Source: an uncultured Amylibacter sp.
GTDB lineage: Bacteria; Pseudomonadota; Alphaproteobacteria; Rhodobacterales; Rhodobacteraceae
Direction of reading: 5' to 3'
Assembly: GCA_937944065.1 (NCBI GenBank)
Contig: CALDZS010000067.1
Span: 1-5,201, forward strand
Length of the DNA stretch: 5,201 bases
Shown in pieces: positions 1-5,201 of this stretch (position 1 is the stretch's first letter; each line of letters starts with the position of its first letter). The notes under the pieces are model-generated. The model had not been told where the DNA came from, did no database searches, and worked only from the letters and a program-made list of their open reading frames with translations. Both the position numbers and the translations under genes were made by a program.

Positions 1-6
1 TGAGTC

Positions 7-1734
7 TCAAACTTTTTTTGCAACTTGAGGCTTTTGTGGTCTCTCTCGCACAATTTGAGAAGTTTTTCCGAATCGGGTGATCCCTCCGTTTTCCATCACC
101 AAAATTTTGTCCATCTGCGCAACAATACCCGGCCGATGCGCGACTGCGACGACAATAGTACCGGCAAGCAACATCTGTTGAATAGCATTGATCAAGGCCG
201 CGTCTCCGATCCTATCCAAATTTGAATTTGGCTCGTCTAGGATTAATAACTTTGGTCTTTGATATATACTTCTCGCCAACCCAATTCGTTGTGTTTGCCC
301 GCCAGATAGGTTTTGACCACCTGATCCGACGACTGTGGCATATCCAAGAGGCAGAGATAGGACAAGTTTGTGAACACCTGCAATCTTCGCCGCACCCGCG
401 ATATCTTTGTCCGTGGCCGTTGGATCAAACATGGCAATGTTCTGGGCAATAGTCCCAGGCAGCATTTCCACATCTTGCGGCAAATACCCGATACGGTTGT
501 GAACCCGAGCATCAATAACCGGTTCTTCGTCGAGTAGTATTTGCCCTTTCACGGGAACGGCTATACCTGCCAAGAACCGCAAGAGGCTGGTTTTTCCAGA
601 CGCGCTAGAGCCCACTATCGCCAGCCCCTCGCCAGGGCGCAACTCAAAGTCGATATTACGAACGATATGTGACGCAGCTTGGTTACCAGATCCGACAGCG
701 TCTGCATTCGCTACGCCAATCACGCGTAGGCCTTGGGTGTTGTTAATGGATGAAATTCGATCTGGGGCATCAAGCGTTTCGGTTTCGACGTTAGCTTTCA
801 ATCTTTGATAGGATTCAATCCCGCGCCCAATGACCCGCCAACTCGCAATCACTTGATCCAAGGGTGACAATGCCCGCGTTGCAATGATCGTCGAAGCAAT
901 TATCATACCAGGAGTGATCTCTTGAATAATGGCCAAATATGCCCCGACGGATAGCAGCGCTGACTGTAGAAATAATCTAAAGGATCTTGAAAACGCGCCT
1001 ATCGCATCACTGAATTTTCGTGACATCACGGTGGCCTGATTAGATCGTTTTCGCAATTGCATCCAATGGTGGCTGACGCCTGCCTCCATGCCGTGGCCAC
1101 GAAGCGCTTCAGCATTTACCTTGGCGCTTTGGCGAAACCGCTTTTCCTGCTCTTCCAGTCGCTGTGCCCTTGCAATAGCAGTTTGGCTTAAACGCCAATT
1201 CAGCAATGTGGCCGCAAGCGCGATGGTAGCACCCAAAAATGTTAAGCCTCCCAACCAAGGGTGGATGTAGAAGGTCGCGGCCAAGAACAACGGCACCCAC
1301 GGCAGATCAAGAATACTTAGAATTGCGGGGCCAGAGATGAATTGGCGCACCTGATCCAAGTCAGACATAAAATTCTGAGCGGATGATTTTTTGATTACCG
1401 AAGCCTCAAGCCAAGTGCGAAATACGCGATCGGCTATTGCGCTGTCAAAATCCAGCTGGACTTTTGATATCAATTTTGCGCGCAGTAGATACAAGAATGC
1501 CAAGGTTATCATTGCCAGAGAAACCCAGAAAAGCAGTTTCATCAAAACGTCCACCGAACCGGTGGGCAAAACCAAATCATACACAAGAAGCATGTAAATG
1601 GGACCAACTAGCATTAGCAAATTGATTGCGGCACCTGCCAGGGCCACCTTTAGGACTGGCCTTCGTAGCTGATCTATTACCGTGTGAAATGGAGTTTCTT
1701 TTTTCATCACCGCCGTCTTAAGTTTGACCATCAT
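7..1734 (-). CDS. Type I secretion system permease/ATPase, PrtD/PrsD family
   Basis: Inner-membrane ABC exporter half-transporter (575 aa), expected to dimerise and work with a membrane fusion protein and a TolC-like outer-membrane channel to export proteins carrying C-terminal signals. The membrane domain covers about residues 30-290. It holds two PrtD-family hallmarks: NLLMLVGPIYMLLVYDLVLP (38-57) and ILDLPWVPLFL (141-151). The nucleotide-binding domain follows: Walker A GSSASGKTS (375-383), Q-loop YLPQD (417-421), signature LSGGQ (476-480), Walker B LLILDEP (496-502), D-loop SNLD (504-507) and H-loop His533. LDEPNSNLD is the usual PrtD-family wording. All catalytic motifs are intact and the length is normal. 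There is no N-terminal C39 peptidase domain, so it is not a bacteriocin-type exporter. The start lies 16 nt after the glycosyltransferase stop. It has two tandem ATGs and no clear Shine-Dalgarno; Met10 is an alternative start. The fusion-protein gene may follow just outside the window. Family certain; substrate unknown. Confidence 0.95.
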   Translation of the reverse strand: MMVKLKTAVMKKETPFHTVIDQLRRPVLKVALAGAAINLLMLVGPIYMLLVYDLVLPTGSVDVLMKLLFWVSLAMITLAFLYLLRAKLISKVQLDFDSAIADRVFRTWLEASVIKKSSAQNFMSDLDQVRQFISGPAILSILDLPWVPLFLAATFYIHPWLGGLTFLGATIALAATLLNWRLSQTAIARAQRLEEQEKRFRQSAKVNAEALRGHGMEAGVSHHWMQLRKRSNQATVMSRKFSDAIGAFSRSFRLFLQSALLSVGAYLAIIQEITPGMIIASTIIATRALSPLDQVIASWRVIGRGIESYQRLKANVETETLDAPDRISSINNTQGLRVIGVANADAVGSGNQAASHIVRNIDFELRPGEGLAIVGSSASGKTSLLRFLAGIAVPVKGQILLDEEPVIDARVHNRIGYLPQDVEMLPGTIAQNIAMFDPTATDKDIAGAAKIAGVHKLVLSLPLGYATVVGSGGQNLSGGQTQRIGLARSIYQRPKLLILDEPNSNLDRIGDAALINAIQQMLLAGTIVVAVAHRPGIVAQMDKILVMENGGITRFGKTSQIVRERPQKPQVAKKV

Positions 1735-1750
1735 TGTCTAGCAATTCGAT

Positions 1751-2617
1751 TTAGATTTCAAATCCGATCGATTGTGAGAGCATCCATCTCATACGCAGAA
1801 GACGTAGTTTAACCAAGGTTACCAACCCGCGATACTTTTCACCGCTATCAGATAGCTGCTTGCTGCGAAGGATTTTAGGGGCATGTAAAAATATGCTAAC
1901 GGGCATGGCCAATCCGCGCGCGCCCCAAGCCAAACGCTCTATCGGTTTCGATCCATTCGAGGCATAAAGTTCTTGCGTGACGCGGTACCATTTATGCCGA
2001 AGTGCCGACCAGTTTTGGCGCGAAGGATGGCTGACAACCAGTTTGTCATCATAGATCAGACGATACCCTTTTTCGATGGCACGCATGCTCCAATCTTTAT
2101 CCTCTGACAGCCCATTGCGAAAACCTCCGACATCGTCAAAAACTTTGCGGTTGGTAATCAAGTTGCCCGCCCCTGTGAAACCTTGCACTTCGATGTAGCG
2201 GCGAAAATTGAAGGCAAAGACGTTTTCAAACGCCTCGGCGCCAGTTCTGGGCGGGGGTGTTTCGTCGAAAACATCCACCCTGCCACCAATCAAATCAGCC
2301 TGCCCAGCAATCTCAAAGCCCCTGGAAATCCAATTCTTATCCGGCACGCAATCCGCGTCCACGAAAAACAAGAGAGGACAGTCAGTTTCGGCAACGCCAG
2401 TGTTACGGGCGATAGCGGCGCCTTTTTCTGGCGCGGTGAGAAACCGAACAGTCCGAAACTTTTCAATCACCTCATCCAATGGATCTTGCGAGCCATTATC
2501 GACAACGACGATCTCAACATTTTCAGTTTCATTTTGCAGCAAGGCAGTCAAACATCTGTCTAGTCTTTCGACATCGTTATAATGTGGGATTATAACTGCT
2601 GCCTCAGCTGTAGTCAT
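1751..2617 (-). CDS. Family 2 glycosyltransferase (GT-A fold)
   Basis: Predicted cytoplasmic, nucleotide-sugar-dependent glycosyltransferase (288 aa), likely adding one sugar to the lipid-linked repeat unit of the exopolysaccharide made by this locus. The N-terminal GT-A domain shows VIIPHYND (8-15), VVVDNGSQD (37-45), the region KGAAIARNTG (65-74) and the metal-binding DXD motif FVDADCVP (85-92, Asp87 and Asp89). GAGNLITNRKVFDDVGGF (149-166) is the usual acceptor-side segment, and the SEDKDW motif (171-176) supplies the likely catalytic base (Glu172 or Asp173). The C-terminal part (about 200-288) is basic, with one short hydrophobic stretch near 235-246. That suggests peripheral membrane contact rather than a true transmembrane segment. 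The length is normal for a single-domain GT2. The start overlaps the kinase gene by 14 nt and has no good Shine-Dalgarno, so translation is probably coupled. Donor sugar and linkage cannot be read from the sequence. Confidence 0.93.
   Translation of the reverse strand: MTTAEAAVIIPHYNDVERLDRCLTALLQNETENVEIVVVDNGSQDPLDEVIEKFRTVRFLTAPEKGAAIARNTGVAETDCPLLFFVDADCVPDKNWISRGFEIAGQADLIGGRVDVFDETPPPRTGAEAFENVFAFNFRRYIEVQGFTGAGNLITNRKVFDDVGGFRNGLSEDKDWSMRAIEKGYRLIYDDKLVVSHPSRQNWSALRHKWYRVTQELYASNGSKPIERLAWGARGLAMPVSIFLHAPKILRSKQLSDSGEKYRGLVTLVKLRLLRMRWMLSQSIGFEI
2604..2617 (-). other. 14-nt overlap of kinase 3' end and glycosyltransferase start
   Basis: The glycosyltransferase ATG (2615-2617) lies inside the last codons of the kinase, in a +1/-1 shifted frame, and the kinase TGA is at 2604-2606. 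The shared bases encode the kinase's final Asp-Tyr-Ser and the glycosyltransferase's first residues (Met-Thr-Thr-Ala). The 23 nt upstream of the ATG hold no Shine-Dalgarno-like run. Ribosomes finishing the kinase therefore probably re-initiate here. Confidence 0.85.
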
Positions 2618-3422
2618 ATTCGTAGCCGTATACTTTGCTTGTATATCTGCTCTTGTTCAGAACGATGCCCAGAACATTGGTCAGCTCTGATAATTGGCTT
2701 TCTGCAATATCAATCTGTTTCATCGTTGTCTTGCCCGCCTCAGCCAACAAAATCGCGCAATCCACATTCTTGAGAAATCCAAAATTATCATCTGCGGCCA
2801 TCAAGGGTGGCAAATCAAACAACATGACATTTGGACGGTAAGCTTCTTCAATCTCTTCTAAAACAGCCGCAGCTTTGCGGCTTTGTAGTATTTCAGACGG
2901 ATTGGGTGTCACTCGATTGTTCAAACCGAAGGCCAAGTTTTTTCCCAATCGAACGGCGTTATGCTTGAACTCCACCCGGCCCGATAATATGTCGGCCATC
3001 GAACTTACTCCGCTTTGACCAAGTAATTTTCCCAAACCAATGCGGCGCAAATCTAGATCAAAAACGATTGTCCTAAGTTCTTCTTGACGTGACAAGCTAA
3101 CGGCCAAGTTTACTGCGGTGGTGGTCTTTCCGCACCCCGAATGCGGTGAAACGATAGCAACGCGTGTCCAGTTGTTTTCTGTTAACTGATGCAACAAACG
3201 TGTTCTCAGCATATCAAACGGTGCGGCGTCCACACTGGATTCAAACGTTACAATCCGGTTTTTAGGTGCCGAAGAAGGATCAATCTCGAAGGGGCGTATG
3301 TCCTCCCACAGTTTATCTGTGGCATCGGAACGTACTTTCTTGCCAGGCTGAGTGCTAACCGTAGAAACCTTGCCATCTCTTTGCTGTCGAGCCTTCTTAA
3401 TGGCAGCTTGCAGTTGTTCCAT
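2604..3422 (-). CDS. CpsD/CapB-type bacterial tyrosine kinase, stand-alone
   Basis: Cytoplasmic P-loop kinase of the BY-kinase family (272 aa), expected to autophosphorylate on tyrosine and control polysaccharide assembly through the adjacent Wzz-like protein. Visible motifs are Walker A SPHSGCGKTT (92-101), Walker A' TIVFDLDLRR (118-127, Asp122 and Asp124) and Walker B VMLFDLPPLM (199-208, Asp203). The tail is tyrosine-rich: Tyr260, 265, 267, 269 and 271 in the last 13 residues, as expected for the autophosphorylation cluster. FDMLRTRLL (69-77) matches the pre-Walker helix that in this family helps oligomerisation. The first 55 or so residues are a basic, probably flexible extension (MEQLQAAIKKARQQRDGK). 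No membrane segment is present, so it is the separate-subunit form rather than a fused Wzc/ExoP. The start is well supported by a strong Shine-Dalgarno 8 nt upstream. A MinD/ParA-like role is less likely given the Tyr tail and the Wzz neighbour. Confidence 0.93.
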   Translation of the reverse strand: MEQLQAAIKKARQQRDGKVSTVSTQPGKKVRSDATDKLWEDIRPFEIDPSSAPKNRIVTFESSVDAAPFDMLRTRLLHQLTENNWTRVAIVSPHSGCGKTTTAVNLAVSLSRQEELRTIVFDLDLRRIGLGKLLGQSGVSSMADILSGRVEFKHNAVRLGKNLAFGLNNRVTPNPSEILQSRKAAAVLEEIEEAYRPNVMLFDLPPLMAADDNFGFLKNVDCAILLAEAGKTTMKQIDIAESQLSELTNVLGIVLNKSRYTSKVYGYEYDYS

Positions 3423-3461
3423 TTAAAATGCTCCTCCCAGAGCAGTTAACACAGTATTCAT
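3423..3461 (-). CDS. Possible 12-aa mini-ORF filling the Wzz-kinase gap (doubtful)
   Basis: An ATG 2 nt after the Wzz stop opens a 12-codon frame (MNTVLTALGGAF) that ends with TAA directly abutting the kinase ATG (TAAATG). The frame contains the kinase Shine-Dalgarno within its Gly-Gly codons. It has no convincing ribosome-binding site of its own. It could pass ribosomes from Wzz to the kinase, or be chance. I know of no family for the peptide. Confidence 0.12.
   Translation of the reverse strand: MNTVLTALGGAF
3431..3438 (-). promoter_or_regulatory. Strong Shine-Dalgarno site for the tyrosine kinase gene
   Basis: On the coding strand this reads GGGAGGAG, 8 nt before the kinase ATG at 3422. 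It is the best ribosome-binding site in the window and fixes the kinase start. It sits in the largest intergenic gap (41 nt), so the kinase can be initiated independently, unlike its neighbours, which appear to rely more on coupling. Confidence 0.85.
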
Positions 3462-3463
3462 AA

Positions 3464-4990
3464 TTAACGAATTCCGAATTTATCCATAAGTCGTTCCGCC
3501 ACCAAATCCAAAGGTTGATAGTAGGTGTGGATCGCAAATATCAATGCGGGCAATCCAATTAATATACAAAGAAACCAGCCGATCTTTAGCGTCCGTTTCA
3601 CAAACTTCTGCGATCCTGTTCTGATGTAAGGCACTGTCGCCAATGGCGTGATGCCAAGTTTGTTAACCAAGTCTTCTGGCCGCTGGATAGAGCTGTTTAA
3701 AAGTTCCAATAAAACGACAAGAAACAAACCTGACAATATTCCAAATACGATCCCGCCCCCAGCGATTACCGCACGCTTTGGTTTGGTTGGTCGACTTGGA
3801 ATAGAGGGCGGTTCAATAACTGATATCTTTTGACCTCTTGAAAGCAGTTCAATTCGTTCAGCGGCACTGGCACTTGCTACCCGTTCAACTGCCTTGTTAT
3901 ATTGAGCTTGAATATTTTCATGATCCAAAATCAGATCATCCAGCATTATGGACGTGGCGGGTGTGTCGGTGACCGTACCAGCAATAATATTCAATTGTTC
4001 CTGCGCAGCCTCGCGCTGTTCGGTCAGTGTCTTTAATCTAGTATCAATTTCGACCAATTGAATATCGAGCTGGGTGTTACCGGTGGTTTCGACCTCCTCG
4101 GTCACTTCTGGAATTTGACTGATCAGTTTTTCAACAGATCTAATACGTGCCTCCAATGCTTTAATCTTGGGATTGTCCGCAGAATAAATTGCAAGCTCTT
4201 GGGCAAGTTGCGCTCGCATGGCATTCAACCTGGCTTGTTCAGGTGTTGTCGCACGGGTTGACCCCGCGACTTTCCCAGTCGACTCGAAAATTCTGGTGAG
4301 ACGACCACGCTGGCGTTGCAAATCTTCAATGCCGCTTGTCAATTGGGCAATCCGCTCTTGCAACAGAGTTTGGCGCGTCAGCCTGAAATCAAGGCTTTCG
4401 GGTAAGGCGTCAGAATTTTCCAATTTGAACGCCAGTATCTTTGCGCTTTTCTCGGTCAACTCCTCGCTTAGCCTATCCACCTCTTGTTGAAAAAACTCGA
4501 GTGTTTGGCTAGCGCGCCCGCGACGTGTTTCAATATCCTGCTTTTGAATCAGCGTTAAATACTCGTTCAAAACATTCGCTGCATTGAGGCCAGTAACAGC
4601 TTCAAACTTTATGGTCATCAAGGCAGCTTTGTTTCTTCCCGTGGAACTGCTCAGGTTAGTGCGCGACAGCATTGCCTGTACGACCTGATCGGCTGACATC
4701 TCTTCTTGATTTTTTAGCGGCTTCACCCGATTTGCGATGTCGATTAAATTCTCTCGGGTCAAAAGCTTTTGTTCGACGATTTGCAGTTGCTCTTGGCCAG
4801 ATGATCGAACCGTAGGCGATGCCAGCTCGATCGGAATTTGTGGTGATTCAATAATTAACTTCACCGACGACACATAAGAGGGCGGCAGTGTTTTCGCCAC
4901 AATCACAGATATCGTAGATATAAGAATTGAAACGACCAAAAAGTATGGCAGCCGTCGCAGGAAAACTTTGAAATAATAACCAAATTCCAT
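3464..4990 (-). CDS. Wzz/GumC-type polysaccharide co-polymerase (chain-length determinant)
   Basis: Inner-membrane protein (508 aa) that sets chain length and assists export of the polysaccharide, and likely anchors and activates the downstream kinase. From the chosen start, TM1 is about residues 14-33, followed by the conserved Wzz strand region PPSYVSSVKLII (36-47). The long periplasmic part (about 150-380) is rich in coiled-coil heptads and includes the GumC-like YSADNPKIKALEARI (269-283). A proline-rich segment, IEPPSIPSRPTKPKR (392-406), leads into TM2 (about 407-428). A cytoplasmic loop with RPEDLVNKLGITPLATVPYI (437-456) follows, then a third hydrophobic helix (about 469-489) and a short tail. 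No kinase domain is fused. The start at 4990 is preferred over the in-frame ATG at 5071. It leaves a 1-nt gap to the upstream stop, has GGAGG upstream, and puts TM1 at the usual place; the longer form would overlap the upstream gene by 80 nt. Confidence 0.92.
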   Translation of the reverse strand: MEFGYYFKVFLRRLPYFLVVSILISTISVIVAKTLPPSYVSSVKLIIESPQIPIELASPTVRSSGQEQLQIVEQKLLTRENLIDIANRVKPLKNQEEMSADQVVQAMLSRTNLSSSTGRNKAALMTIKFEAVTGLNAANVLNEYLTLIQKQDIETRRGRASQTLEFFQQEVDRLSEELTEKSAKILAFKLENSDALPESLDFRLTRQTLLQERIAQLTSGIEDLQRQRGRLTRIFESTGKVAGSTRATTPEQARLNAMRAQLAQELAIYSADNPKIKALEARIRSVEKLISQIPEVTEEVETTGNTQLDIQLVEIDTRLKTLTEQREAAQEQLNIIAGTVTDTPATSIMLDDLILDHENIQAQYNKAVERVASASAAERIELLSRGQKISVIEPPSIPSRPTKPKRAVIAGGGIVFGILSGLFLVVLLELLNSSIQRPEDLVNKLGITPLATVPYIRTGSQKFVKRTLKIGWFLCILIGLPALIFAIHTYYQPLDLVAERLMDKFGIR

Positions 4991-4991
4991 A

Positions 4992-5201
4992 TTACGTCGC
5001 AGCCTCCACTGCGGCAGTCTTGCCGCCAAAGAAAACGCCATCAGCCAATACACGGCGCACCGTGACGACACTTATATTATGGTCATCCTTGCCCCACGCG
5101 TAAAGCATCGACAATTCACAAAGCTGATTAACCAACCGCGGGACACCACCAGTGGCCTCAAATATCATCTTTGCCGCTTTTCGTGTGAACTCTTCGCCCG
5201 T
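4992..5201 (-). CDS. ExeA/GspA-like AAA ATPase, C-terminal fragment (5' end outside window)
   Basis: The last 69 codons of an open frame entering from the right edge and ending in TAA at 4992-4994. The segment FTRKAAKMIFEATGGVPRLVNQLCELSMLYAW has the C-terminal lid pattern of ExeA/GspA/MshM-type AAA ATPases: helix, GxPRLxNxLC with sensor-2 arginine (residue 22 of the fragment), then a short helix, then I-x4-V-x2-VL. A subgroup of this family is found in EPS loci with a split Wzz and tyrosine kinase (the XrtA/PEP-CTERM-associated ATPase). The stop lies 1 nt before the Wzz start, so the two are almost certainly co-transcribed and translationally coupled. Walker A and B, and any C-terminal accessory domain arrangement, cannot be judged because most of the roughly 300-residue protein lies outside the window; the frame ends soon after the lid. 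The family call rests on a short segment plus the neighbourhood. Confidence 0.78.
   Translation of the reverse strand, partial: TGEEFTRKAAKMIFEATGGVPRLVNQLCELSMLYAWGKDDHNISVVTVRRVLADGVFFGGKTAAVEAAT
5003..5007 (-). promoter_or_regulatory. Likely ribosome-binding site deciding the Wzz start
   Basis: The coding strand reads GGAGG inside the last codons of the upstream ATPase gene, 12 nt before the ATG at 4990. The spacing is somewhat long, but no other candidate is nearby. It supports the 508-aa Wzz start over the upstream ATG at 5071. Confidence 0.55.

Larger units (their letters stand above)
1..5201 (-). other. Exopolysaccharide assembly and type I secretion operon (part)
   Basis: Five co-directional genes are joined by a 1-nt gap, a 41-nt gap, a 14-nt overlap and a 16-nt gap. 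No gap is long enough for a typical promoter plus leader, and I see no GC-rich hairpin followed by a T run in any of them. Only 6 nt remain after the transporter stop, so the downstream end is unknown. The combination of ATPase, co-polymerase, kinase, glycosyltransferase and exporter fits a single EPS production unit whose polymerase, flippase, initiating transferase and outer-membrane export protein should lie outside the window. Confidence 0.75.

Noticed and set aside
25..515. Short open frames on both strands over the transporter's ATPase domain
   Set aside because: The minus-strand transporter frame here carries Walker B, signature and H-loop motifs in order; the other frames are low-complexity translations without motifs or start signals.
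1735..1750. Possible internal promoter or terminator between glycosyltransferase and transporter
   Set aside because: Only 16 nt with no -10/-35 pair or hairpin. A promoter inside the upstream coding region cannot be excluded, but nothing stands out.
2183..2582. Two plus-strand open frames of about 125 codons opposite the glycosyltransferase
   Set aside because: They lie antisense to a gene with intact GT2 motifs, overlap each other in different frames, and show no recognisable domain. They are shadows of the coding strand.
2604..3422. Reading the kinase gene as a ParA/MinD partition ATPase or a fusion-broken Wzc
   Set aside because: The Tyr-rich tail, Walker A' with DxDLR, and the neighbouring co-polymerase fit a BY-kinase. 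The strong Shine-Dalgarno and clean start argue for a natural separate subunit, not a frameshifted Wzc.
3465..3481. AT-rich repeat around an EcoRI-like palindrome (GAATTC and a second GAATT) at the Wzz 3' end, considered as a terminator or operator
   Set aside because: It encodes the last Wzz residues, forms only a weak AT-rich stem, has no following T run, and is followed closely by the kinase gene.
1..5201. CRISPR arrays, tRNA or rRNA genes, insertion sequences, attachment sites
   Set aside because: No regularly spaced repeats, cloverleaf-like sequence, transposase frame or terminal inverted repeats were seen on reading; the window is almost fully explained by five protein genes.

Overview
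The window is one co-directional minus-strand gene block with no plus-strand gene. It reads from high to low coordinates: the C-terminal end of an ExeA/GspA-like AAA ATPase (cut by the window edge), a Wzz/GumC-type polysaccharide co-polymerase, a stand-alone CpsD/CapB-type tyrosine kinase, a family 2 glycosyltransferase, and a PrtD/PrsD-type type I secretion ABC transporter. The junctions are a 1-nt gap, a 41-nt gap, a 14-nt overlap and a 16-nt gap. This packing, and the lack of any promoter or terminator I can see, point to one operon that continues beyond both edges.

The content is that of an exopolysaccharide (EPS) or capsule locus of a Gram-negative bacterium. Protein style (the PrtD-family wording of the transporter, the ExeA-like ATPase beside a split Wzz and kinase) and the moderate base composition suggest an alphaproteobacterium, perhaps a marine Rhodobacterales member. 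That placement is inference; no rRNA or other taxonomic marker is present.

A working model follows. The glycosyltransferase adds a sugar to a lipid-linked repeat unit on the cytoplasmic face. The co-polymerase, with a large periplasmic coiled-coil domain, sets chain length and supports export. The soluble kinase, with a tyrosine-rich tail, docks on the cytoplasmic part of the co-polymerase and cycles between phosphorylated and unphosphorylated states. The AAA ATPase is a usual companion of this split pair in exosortase-linked EPS loci. The ABC transporter would export an unfolded protein without a cleaved signal peptide, plausibly an RTX-type matrix protein or a glycanase acting on the same polysaccharide, as rhizobial PrsD/PrsE does.

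The most notable points are the split co-polymerase/kinase pair beside an ExeA-like ATPase, the type I exporter at the end of an EPS operon, the kinase tail overlapping the glycosyltransferase start, and a predicted third membrane segment at the C-terminus of the co-polymerase. All families are recognisable. I found no clear evidence of an undescribed system inside these 5.2 kb.
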